Position numbers and translations under genes: made by a program
Part shown: positions 46,576 to 56,930 of the stretch, piece after piece
Layout: each line of letters begins with the position of its first letter
Numbering within the stretch: the stretch's first letter is position 1
Source of the DNA: Archilochus colubris
Lineage: Eukaryota > Chordata > Aves > Apodiformes > Trochilidae
Length of the DNA stretch: 64,000 nt
Assembly: GCA_023079485.1 (NCBI GenBank)
Contig: CM041091.1
Span: 34,037,093-34,101,092, forward strand
Direction: 5' to 3'
Notes under the pieces: model-generated
Told to the model about the DNA's origin: nothing
What the model saw: only the letters and a program-made list of their open reading frames with translations
The model's database searches: none

Positions 46576-46625
46576 ATAACTATTTATAAGTTATTTCAAT
46601 ATAACTATTTATAAGTTATTTCAAT
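46576..46625. repeat. Perfect 25-bp tandem duplication with paired MEF2-type sites
   Basis: The 25-base unit at 46576-46600 is repeated exactly at 46601-46625. Each copy contains CTATTTATAA (46580-46589 and 46605-46614), an exact match to the MEF2 consensus YTAWWWWTAR. The perfect identity implies a recent duplication or homogenisation. MEF2 binding is inference. Confidence 0.9.
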
Positions 46626-49600
46626 TTAACCAACTGCCTGCTCTGCAGTATCTCCAAATGATGCTCTCAGTTCCTGCTGCCTTTCAGGACTATTCATTCA
46701 TTCCAGAAATGGGAATCTCTATTCCATAGCCTCCCAGAAGGATAAACATAGACTTCCTAATCCCAGGAGATATATTAAGACAACAAAAAAAGCAACAGCC
46801 TCTGACACTAAAGCTCTCATATTTTATTTCTATCTGTGCATTCTAGAAAGTTAATTTTCAGTTGTTTAAATTTTTAGCTTGTCAGAGAGAGCTGTTGCTT
46901 TTGTTGTGAAGCAGCAGCCAAAAGACCATTACAAAAACTGCTCAACTAGACTAGTTAGCTTTACTTATAGATAGATATTTATATTAGAAAAAATACTCAG
47001 TGGATACTGCTAAGAAGTTTCTTTTATACTGCATTTGACTTCTCAGCTAATATAGTGCAGCACTAATAATAAAGGAGATGTTCAAACTGCAACTGCTCAG
47101 TCCAGAGCAAGAAGCTTTGAGCACAGAGAACAACTTTTAGTGCAGTTTGCTGGATTTGCCCACCTGGTAGTATTTTGGGTGGATTTTACCTGCCTATAAG
47201 TGTTCATTTCCCATTCATTTCCACAGGCTGGAAGTCTGCCCTTCCAAAGAGAGAAATTTCAGCATCTCTAATGAGAGGCCAATTCCCAAGCCCCACAGCA
47301 TGGCCAAATGATATTTGGCAGAGATCTGTCTTTTGGGGAGTTGGATTGATGGAGTTTTTCCCCATGCAGCACAGCACTGGCAATGTTCAAGGGCTGCAAT
47401 TCTCTTTAATACATTTTCCTTTTAGGAGTGCAGACAATTTTTGGCCTACATACCATGTCCTCCTGCCTGGGAGCAAAAAGCCCCCAGGTACCACTGCCTC
47501 TCCTCCTCCCCCAGCCACCTTCTGCAGCATCCTGCAGAGAGCAAAGAAAGTCAATAATCACTCAAAGCACAGAGAGGGGGGGAAAAAAAAGTGCATCCCC
47601 CATCCTGGCTTGGTTTGGAGATTGAAGGTAATCTGGTAATGAGGATTTACCAGATGATAATTAATAAATGCACTTTACTATATCTGATTTACCTATGACC
47701 CAAGAAGAAAATTTCCCAGGGCAAGAAGGTCTCTTTTACATAAGTCTAAGTGCTGACCTTTTTTTATTCCAGCTTGAGGAAATGTGAAGTGTTTTGTATG
47801 AGTCAAGGATGGGCTTTCAGCTCTTCTTCTCCACAGGAGCTTTACAACTATCCTGAGAAAACCAAGCCAAGGGTGCTTAACCCTCCACTAATGCCACACA
47901 CCAAGGAACCCAAGGAATTAAGTGGAGGTAGAACACAAAGAACACTGAGGATCTTAGTTCTCTACAATTCAGTAATAGGTTTTTTTTTAAGGAAAAAATT
48001 AAACCACTGCAATAATGTGCAAGGACACCATACATAGATCAATAGACAGATAATAGACAAGAACAGGGAGTTTATGCAGCTTTGTAGAGATTGTAAAGAC
48101 TTATAGTGTACCTGGAAAAAGCCAAAGGGCAGCTGAAAATATCAGGGGTTGATTTGTCTTTACAGCCATGTAGGTTCTAAAGTTAACCTGCAGTTAGCTA
48201 AAGGCACTTCCTACCTCTAACTGTGAATAGCAGCCACCAAGAAGGACAAGTATCCCCTTTCCAATACTCTTCTGTATCTGAAACACTCCTTTGGGTTAAC
48301 AGTTGGTATTACTCACTTTGGAAACAGAAATATGTATTTTTCTACATATATTCAACAGTTTCTCTAAAATTAAAGATAATTTGGGGAGATGCTCTTTTCA
48401 GTAACTAAACACACTGACTTTAAATTCTAAATCTTGTGAGTTCCCTATAAACTATATCTTGTGGGTTCCCTATAAAAAAGCTTTCTCGAAATAAAACCAT
48501 TAAAATGTTAATGTAACCTATACAATTAAACAGAAGACCTGCTGGAGACCAGTTCAGAACTAAGTCATACAAAAGGCTTTTCTTAAAAAAACACTCCCAG
48601 AGTTTTTCATATTTTTCCTTTTAAAAAGTCAGCACAACTTTTGGTGGGATGCAGATAAACCTAGAGCAATTCTACATAATGAAAGGAAAGAGGGAATAGA
48701 AACAGGTTTCAGCACAATTCCAGGATTCCAGATTCCCATCTCCTTAGGGAGACTTTTTCCTTATGGCACAGGTCTGCACTGTTAAAGACAGAAGTTGGGG
48801 GTAGAAGGAGAACAAGCCTGGCTACCTTAGAAAATTCAATTAATTAAAGAGACAAAATAATGTGTCCATCTACTTAACGCCACTAGCTGTGCAGCAAAAT
48901 AAATTACCCTGGGAAGAAAAGGAGGAATAGAAAAATAAAGGAGTTGCTACCAAGGGGGGAGAGCTGAGAGGGTCCTTGCACACCTTCAGATTTTATGGGA
49001 AAAAAGTACTTTTCAAGAGTTCCTACTGCCCAAGATCCTGGGAGTTCCCCCATTCAAACACCAGCATTGCACCATAGTGCTGGGTACACGTTAACACTAA
49101 AGCATAAAACAAACTCAGTGATTAATTTATCATAAATACCTGTAGGCAGCTTCTAGGAACTGGTGCTTCCCATGTCCCAAATCCAGTCTGGAAATACGTG
49201 TTAGCCATGAAACCCCTCCTTTTCCTGCAGGATTCCTGGCCATGGAAAGGCCTTTCAGCCCTGCTCCCCATCCTGCAGAAGGGCCAAGTGGTGCTGGAAA
49301 GGGGGTGTAAAACTGCCCTGGGACTGACTCCTAAGAGCCCTGGGTTGATGAGGGGATTGGCAGCAGCTGAACTCAATTTCCCAACGAGCTTCAGCTGGAG
49401 GAACCCAAGTGGTGGCTCAGCTGCAAGCCCCATGTTGACTTTTGGTGACTTTATTCCACAGTGGGTGACACTGCCATGTGCTGTGCTTCACGTGGGTCTG
49501 AAAAACCCAGGTTCTCTCCTTACAGACTGTATTTAGTTTGGATGTGACCCTCTCTCTGGTTTTATGATAAAAATGAGAACATAATTCACATATTAGCATT

Positions 49601-50219
49601 TCAAAACCTGTACAGCTGCAGAATGAGTAAACAGTGGAGTGAGTAATCATCCCTAATCTGTGCTGGAGAACGAGAGAAAAAAAGAACACATCAGTTTGTG
49701 GTGTGTTAAACCAACAAAATACATTTTGTACTGCTTAAAACATCTCCAATTCTTTTTTTTTAAATCTGTGTTTTAGAGGTGACAGAGAGCTGAGCTGATT
49801 TCAAATAAATTAATATCCTTTTTCATATGAATTTGTTCGGGGAAACTCGAAACTGTAGCATAACCTATTGATTACATTATTTGAATTAAGTTTTAGAAAA
49901 CTTACAGCTGTTTGCTGTCAAAATTTAAACCTACTGTCTATTTTCAGCTGTGCACTTAATACAGGTTTCACCTGGTGACTCAGTAACATTTTCATATAAA
50001 AGTACATGGTCAGGGAACATATGTTCAGTGTTCATACGAGGCTTAAGAGTGACAGAAGGGGTAACAATTAACAGTTCTGTTTTTCTGAGTATACAAGGTC
50101 CAAGTTGAAAGTTTTTCCTGGGATCCTTCCAAAAAATCTCTGTTCCTAGTGCCTTGACCTTTGAGGAGTTTGGAATCAATGAGCCACGTTGCCTTCCATA
50201 AGGGTGTCAAGTGCAGAAT
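46626..50219. other. Non-coding stretch, no gene recognised
   Basis: AT-rich low-repeat sequence at about 46800-47110 may be regulatory. An imperfect 25-bp-period duplication lies at 48431-48480. The rest is ordinary DNA with short frames and no recognised domains. Confidence 0.5.
48431..48480. repeat. Imperfect 25-bp tandem duplication
   Basis: atcttgtgagttccctataa (48431-48450) recurs at 48456-48475 as atcttgtgggttccctataa with one change. Period is 25 bp. The copies diverge in the last few bases. Confidence 0.85.
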
Positions 50220-50800
50220 AAAAAACCGCGTCACATCATTTTTCACCGCGGCCAGATGAGGTCTGAGTGCAGGAACAAGGAACAGGAAAGCAAGAACATC
50301 TGAAAAATTGACTCTGCAAGCTGGAATGTGATTCTGCAATAAGGGGCAACTCTTTTTCCTTTTTTTTTTTCTTTTTTTCTTTTTTTTTTTTTTCCAGGCA
50401 GGTTGCAGACAGATCTGGGTCTCAGCCTCCCACCCCCCCGGGGCCCCCGTGTCAAGGCGCGGTGATAGAGCGCCCTTCATTTCTGCAACATCTGTAAGGC
50501 ATAGAGCGACGTATTAATAGCTCAATATGCCAATCTGCCACTGTGCATTTTGACCTAGCAGGGACCAGAAGCATGGAAGGTCTGTAAGGCAGATGTGGGA
50601 ACAGCAGCAAGGCTGGAAATTAAAGGCAGACAGGAGGAGTTTTGCAGGGAGCGTTGCGGAGCGGTAGTTCTCCTGGAAGAGGCTAATGCTGCCAGCTCAG
50701 TTAGGAGGTTAATAGAGCTAATCTTCTGTATCACTATTATTTATAACATGTTGTTGGACTTAATGTTTATGAAGCTCAGGCTGTAGAGTGCACATCCAAT
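50220..50800. promoter_or_regulatory. CpG-enriched patch with polypyrimidine tract
   Basis: CpGs cluster at 50226-50250 (ccgcgtc, ccgcggcc), 50439-50475 (cccgggg, cccgtg, ggcgcgg, gagcgcc), 50506-50511 and 50650-50666, against a CpG-poor background. A pyrimidine tract 50350-50395 runs straight into an acceptor-like CCAG ending at 50397. The word tctgtaaggca occurs near 50491 and again near 50580. The 50490-50780 part is low-repeat and has conserved-element texture. It is too short and too sparse for a full CpG island. Candidate enhancer, or an exon/promoter of an unannotated transcript. Confidence 0.3.
50429..50448 (-). other. C/G-run motif with quadruplex potential
   Basis: On the minus strand GGGGG, CCCC, GGGGGGG, T, GGG follow each other, so four GGG runs with short loops can be drawn. 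The central cccccggggccccc is also self-complementary, so a duplex hairpin competes. Confidence 0.45.
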
Positions 50801-53800
50801 TATGTTTTCTTACAGCCATGGAGGGTTTTATGAAAAGGAATATTGAGTGAATACTTTATTGCTGAAAAATATTGTATTGGTTAGAAGGGAAGTTAATCCA
50901 ATAGGAGGTAAAAACAGTAACAAAGGCTACAGCAAACACGAGATGCTTTAAATTCATTGCATGACATTCTCACCCTAATTATTAGCCCACACTGGGAATA
51001 AAAACAGCACCCTCGTCTTCAAGTTATTATTTTTTTTTTTTTGCCTTTCCTCATTTTTATTGCACATTTACATAAGACTTGTATGCCTTGTACTTCTTCC
51101 AGGAAGGCTTATAAGGTTTCTTTTAACCCTTTACTTCTCTGTCCACAGCCCCACAGGAAGGTTAACCTGCACCCTGGGGCAGTGGAAGCAGGTGGCAATG
51201 ATGCTGGGGTGGAGGTGGCCAAGGGTGGCCATGGGTGCAGAGGTGGCTGGAGATTGACCTAGAGCCCAGATGGATGTCCAGCCCCCAGAGTCCCTTGGGT
51301 TTGGAAAACTGGAACAGAAAATCTTGGAGGAACAATTAAAAAAAAATTTTTTTTGTAAGATTTCCAGTATTTCCTGCTGCTAATTGGACTGGAAATATTG
51401 CAAGAGCAAATCTTCCTCGGGGTATGGAGGAGCAGCCCCACACCTGGCAGCAGAAATGTCCAGTGGATGGTTGAGTAAAGCAAAAAAAAGAACAAAACCT
51501 CTTTGAAAAATGCCCTGGCTCTCCTGAAAGACCATTGTTTCTACAGTTAGGGAGAGGTGAAAGAATGAAGTGGGGTTTTGTGGTTTGTACTTTATGCTTA
51601 ATATAAGGAGAGTTAGAGAAAGTATGACTGAAGGAAAAAAAAGGTAAGGAAGGAAGATTAGTCAGTTAATAAAGGAGATTTATGTTAGTGACGGTAGGTA
51701 GGCAAATTGCACTGCTAAATGGGGTATGGACTTCTTTTATGTGGACAAGAGAATTTATCAATTTTATTTAACTGAAACTGCACCATAATCGTGTCCTCGG
51801 GGCCTGGGCTGGAGGAGACCCCCAACTCCTGGAGACACAGCCTGGAGACACCCATCCTGGCTGGGTGCAGGTTGAGAAGGGTGCAATCCTTCTGCAGCTG
51901 TTTTCAACAAACTTTTTTGCTGTGCGAGGGGGGTCCCTGGGTAGTATTTTCCCCTGCAGCTTTGATCAGGGCTGGGGATTGGTTTTTAATCTGTATCACA
52001 AGTCACAGGTGCTCCTGTGGCCAAGGCCACTTTTCCATCAGGGCTGATCAAGGGCAGCTGAGGCTCAGGAGATGCTGGTGGGTGGCCCAGTTGTCTTACT
52101 GTCACCATTGTCACCCAGACTGGGCAAAAAGAGGCAACCACACAAAGTGTGTGTAGATAGCTGGTGTCTGCCCTGTGTCCATCTGGCCTGCATTTCTTCC
52201 CAGAGTTTTGGAAGGCATCTGTGGAGCCAATGGCTGATGAATTTCCTTGGAAGCCTTCACGATTTGAGGCTGCATTATGTATGTGCCTGGTTATAAGTGA
52301 ATTTCTAAAACCACCTGGGGTTGCTCTGGAGTTCTGGATGCTGTTATTAAATTTGCTGTTTCCAGCAGGAATTTGGCTCCTCGTGTTACAGATGATGAGA
52401 CCTGATGAACTGCTATGAATGTGCTATCTGCCTGGAGCTGAGAGAGCTCCTACTCCAGGGCAGGATTTGCCAGAACATGAACAGTTTAGGACAGGAGCTG
52501 CAAGAGGAGCCTTTTCCTCCACCAGCATCATCACTGCAGCCTCCTGTCTCCCTAAGACCTGACACAGGGGTAGCTACAGGATCAGAGCCCCAAAGAAGAA
52601 TCAGAGCAGAACAAAATATGGTTACTCCTCTCCGGATGGAAATAAATAAAGCTCAGTGGAAGGTATTTAATTTATCATTTATGCACTTGAATCTATACTC
52701 ACCTAAATCCTCTACGTATGTCCTTAAATGCCTGCAGAAATCTCAGATTTCTCTTCTTCAATTACAGGTGCCATACAAAGCTTGCTTCCTATTGAAAAAA
52801 AAAAAAAAAAGTATTCAGAAAAAAAACACGTTCTTTTTGAATCCCTAAGCACTTCAGAAAATCATTAATGTGCTTTGCAAAGCCAGAAATATTTCCCTCT
52901 CAAAACCCCACCCTCTTTTCCAGTGTCTTCTGAGAAAGCAACAAAGTCAAATGCAACAGCAAGAGCAGAGAGTGGCCAAGGGGCCAGGAGAGGCTGAGAT
53001 GGCTGCTGGAGGTGAAGGTGGAGCCAGCAGGGATGCTGAGGGGTTGGGATGATCAGATCATTGGCTGAACACCCCATTTGCTTCTTGGATCCTATAGATG
53101 TTGGCTAAGGACCACCAGCAGCAAACCTGAATGTCTTATGCTTGGTTTTGAGAGAAAATTCAGCATTTTCTCTTCAGATAAGTCTGGGATTAAGGTCTAA
53201 AAGGGTAGGAGGCTGCCTGGCTTGGTTTGTGGCTGAACTTCAGGCCACTTCATTGGCATTATTGCTATATCTTCCTTTACTCTTGCAAGGGCACTTAGGG
53301 TATTTACATTCTGTGATGTGAAAATATTTACTTTTGAAGCAGACATATCAGAAAGGTCAAATATTCAGAACAGTCTAATAGGAACAAATAGTGCTCAATT
53401 TAACAGAATAACATTTAATAGAAGTGTTCTAAGCTGCAAGACTATCGGAAAAACTAAATTAAAAATCAAGAATGCCAAAACCCCTGTGCTGTTTCATAGC
53501 TCTGTGTGTGGACAGCAGACAGGACCAAAGGTCCCAGGCACTGAGGACATCCAGTGGGATTCCTTCAGTCTAAGAACTGATCCTCTTCTGGTTTCTGGAG
53601 TAAATTTTTGCTTCTCCACGAGTGGGGGCAACACACAGCACTTTATTTTTAATTCTGTCTCCTCCTAAATCAGATTTACTTGTGCAAATTTCAGTTCTCT
53701 CACAGCTCCCCTGTGTGGAACCTTCTTTGTCTGAAACTCTGTAAGGCAGGGAAATGAAAGAGGATTCAGAATGATTTTTTGCTAGATCCATCACATTCCA

Positions 53801-54190
53801 GCCATGGCTCCAGGTGATGGCAGCCAGGCCATGGAGAACTGAGCCAGGAGCAGTGCCCATGGTGGGGATGTTGAGCAACCTGAGCTGTTCAGCATGGGGT
53901 GAAACACTCAGACTGATCTGGCATTAAATGATCAATCTGAATTGGGGGATGCTGAGCTCTGAGACACAGGGGCCAGTCTGGGAATTTGATGTCCCCTGGA
54001 GATCCTGCTCACAAAGTGACTTCTCCCCAAATCTACCATAAAGGGGTTGGGAAATGCAACTGTCTGGCTAGCAGGGACTAAAGGCATGCAGGTTTAGGGA
54101 CCTTTTACCTGTCTGGCATCTCTCTTATACCAGGAAACAATCAAGGAACAGGAATGCATTCTGCAGGCTGAGGTCTGCCATCCCCCTGCA
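50801..54190. other. Non-coding stretch, no gene recognised
   Basis: T run near 51031-51042, (A)16 at 52795-52810, otherwise unremarkable. Plus-strand frames at 51791-52156, 52405-52848 and 53318-53668 carry no domain I recognise, and the second simply ends in the A-rich tract. No exon chain is visible. Confidence 0.5.
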
Positions 54191-54680
54191 GAACCATGGT
54201 ATCACCCGTGCCAGCCATGGACCAGAACAGAACCATGGTGCCACCTGTGCTAGCCATGGGCCAGAACAGAACCATGGCACCACCCATGTCACAGAACCAT
54301 GGTGCCACCTGTGCCAGTCATGGACCAGAACAGAACCATGGTGCCACCTGTGCCAGCCATGGGCCAGAACAGAACCATGGTGCCACCTGTGCCAGCCATG
54401 GATCAGAACAGAACCATGGCACCACCCATGTCACAGAACCATGGTGCCACCTGTGCCAGTCATAGACCAGAACAGAACCGTGGTACCACCCATGTCACAG
54501 AACCATGGTGCCACCTCTGCCAGTCATGGACCAGAACAGAACCATGGTGCCACCTGTGCCAGCCATGGATCAGAACAGAACCATGGCACCACCCATGTCA
54601 CAGAACCATGGTACCAGCTGTGCCAGTCATGGACCAGAGCAGAACCACAGTGCCACCTGTACCAGCCATAGTCCTCAGCA
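54191..54680. repeat. Minisatellite of 39-bp and 25-bp units (14 units)
   Basis: Fourteen tandem units all begin gaaccatgg or a one- or two-base variant. Ten are 39 bp (L) and four are 25 bp (S); S looks like L with 14 internal bases removed. The order is L L S L L L S L S L L S L L, and 10x39 plus 4x25 equals the 490 bases spanned. Because 39 is divisible by three and 25 is not, plus-strand frames read short runs of MVPPVPAMDQNRT-like repeats and shift frame at each S unit. These are not proteins. Near-palindromic accatggt and gccatggc cores occur in most units. Confidence 0.95.
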
Positions 54681-55027
54681 GATGGCACCTGTCAAGCTGG
54701 GACTGATTTTCTCTGGTTCCAATAAACTCTCCAAGCTGAGCTGTAAAACACCTCCATCTCCTCCCCTTGCTGCCTGGCTAGCTGAGGGCACTGTGAGGAG
54801 GTGACAGGTTTCTCCAGGCAGTGACCATCCTGCCACCTCCTTCCCCTCCCCACTGCAGGAGGGGCTGGGCAGGCCCTGGGGGGCTCCTGCATTCCTCTGC
54901 CTTACAGGAGATGGCCAGGCAGGGGGCTGTGCTGAGGTCATGCAGGGCCACTCTTCCTGCTGCAAACAGGAACCTCCAGCAATGCTAAACAAATCAGGCT
55001 GCCAAGGGGCTGCTTTTTTTTTTCTCC

Positions 55028-55051
55028 TTTTTTTTTTTTTTTTTTTTTTTT
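55028..55051. repeat. (T)24 homopolymer
   Basis: Uninterrupted T run preceded by a T10 (55014-55023) and ctcc. It is one of the longest homopolymers in the window. Confidence 0.9.
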
Positions 55052-55619
55052 GTTCCTAACTTTCCCATAAAAAGATTCAGGTAAATGTAGCATGACGAGC
55101 CAATTTAAGCCAATTTCAAAGTTATTTGAGTAATTGGTTATTAAGATAACACTCTCAAATTTCAATTCAGCAATTATCCTCTTAAAGATACAGAATGTAA
55201 GTATAGGAGGCAATGTGTGTGCATTAAAGCTGCAGAGGCCCTTTTTTACAACAATAAAACATGTAGGCATTGGAGAAAACCACGTACCTTCTAATCTCAC
55301 TGAACTGAGACTTATCTTCTAACATGTGCAACCCTTCTCTGTTGAAAGCAAGTGTTTCTGAATTTTGGAAAGGGAGTTGACTATTATTAGTGCTCATAAA
55401 GATTAAGAGACTAAGTGAAGACCCTCCTTTTAATATATGTAAGCTCCTTACCCATAACTTAAGAACCACAAGGGGACAGAACATTGTCTTCCCACAAGGC
55501 TGCACTGCAGACTGATGCAGAGTGTGATGATGGAAATAATGGCTTTGGCAGAAGTACTTGGTTTGGAGCCAATTTCCCCATCCTAATGAATGGTGGAATT
55601 ACCACAGAAAAGCTTTACA

Positions 55620-55622
<3 letters not shown>

Positions 55623-55650
<28 letters not shown>
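55623..55650. repeat. (A)28 homopolymer
   Basis: Longest uninterrupted homopolymer of the window, followed by a gacaaaaaagaagaaagaaag purine-rich tail. No retrocopy structure is seen upstream. Confidence 0.9.
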
Positions 55651-55651
<1 letters not shown>

Positions 55652-56279
55652 ACAAAAAAGAAGAAAGAAAGCAAAAATTTGCAGCTTATTCCCAGTTAAT
55701 CAACCCCACAGGATGGATAGCCATGACCAATTATTATTCCCAGATACTACTGGTTAATCACAAAGCACAGTTAAAAGGACTTGTGTTAGCTACTTGGCTG
55801 CTGAAAGCAAGAGTGGAGAAGCTGCAAATGTTCACCAGCAGATTAAGGTTATGCAAATGCTGCAAAGTTTCCTACCCTGGCAAAGCTGCCTTTCAGGAAG
55901 GTGAAGTGTTGTGTTGTGGTTTTGTTTTTTTATTTTATTCTCAGAATGGCACCAGATGGGGTTCAGGGCAATGTTATTGCCAGCAGGGTGCTGCCTGTTG
56001 GCTCCAGATCCTGCTGAAGGACAATGTTCAGGAGAAGAAAGGGAAGAACCAGCCCAGGGCTGGGAACCGAAGGATGCAACACTGGGGGTTTATGGCTTTT
56101 TCTGCACTCAAGAGCCAGCTCAAGCCACCTTAAGTGAAGAGAGCAAATCCTGCAGGAGAAGAGCTCAGGGTTTTGTTCAGGCTCACACACTTGGGCATGG
56201 AGCAGCAAACTGCAAAGGACCCAACCAGAGCAGACAGGAAAAGAACATGAAGCTGGGGCTGATTTGCTCCTGCTGAAAG

Positions 56280-56930
56280 TTAATATGCTTCCCCTGGAAA
56301 TTTCTGTGGAGCTAATCCAACTCTTTGCAGCTGAGAATCTGGCCCTTTTGTGTTCAGATCAGTTGTAATAATTAAAGATATATTAAGGCAGCCGGGAGTG
56401 CAGCGTAATCAGGACTGGGAGAAATACTTCAGAGTTATTTTAGCTGTAGTCTTTATGTTTATTTTTCTGTGACTGAGATTGTTCAAATAATACATCTCCA
56501 GGGAACAGAGTAAAAATATAGATTCTAATTTGAATATAGATAAACACTGGATTATATATCACCAAATATGCTGGTGCAGCATATGCAGTACATGCTACGT
56601 GTTAACACCAAGCATTACGTCACTGCAGCACCAAGCCAACTCACTTTCCTTGTGCTGATGTATTCTTTACCTCCAAACATGAATATTTTTATATCTATAT
56701 ATATGTGCTGCTACAATGCCATATTCTCAGGTTTTACAGTTGAGCTGCATTTTGCTGGCACAGGTTACAATGGAGGAAAAAAGCCAACTGGAACATGTCG
56801 CAAAACAGGATCATAAGGTTTCACTCAAGTTGCTTAAATTATTATGTAGGAGGTATATTATCGACCTTTTAATAAAAACCTTTACAGTCTCCATGGAAAC
56901 ATTTTTACATTGACATATAAAAACATAAAT
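56280..56930. promoter_or_regulatory. Candidate conserved non-coding block with RFX-type X-box
   Basis: Low-repeat, AT-rich block with embedded CpGs (ccgggag, gcgtaatc, tacgtg, tatcgacc). At its 3' end, GTCTCCATGGAAAC (56887-56900) is a palindromic RFX X-box-type site (GTNNCC then GGNNAC around AT). TAATAATTAAAG (56366) and TTTAATAAAAACC (56868) supply homeodomain-type cores. No coding frame is sustained. Candidate enhancer, from texture and motif only. Confidence 0.3.

Larger units (their letters stand above)
54681..56279. other. Non-coding stretch with facing T and A tracts
   Basis: T-rich tract 55014-55051, including (T)24 at 55028-55051, faces (A)28 at 55623-55650 about 570 bp away. An octamer ATGCAAAT lies at 55851-55858. 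An acceptor-like ttttattttattctcag ends near 55944. No gene is recognised. Confidence 0.5.

Noticed and set aside
54196..54706. Plus-strand repeat protein frames rich in MVPPVPAMDQNRT-like units
   Set aside because: They are translations of the 39-bp minisatellite and change frame at every 25-bp unit, so they are not a gene.
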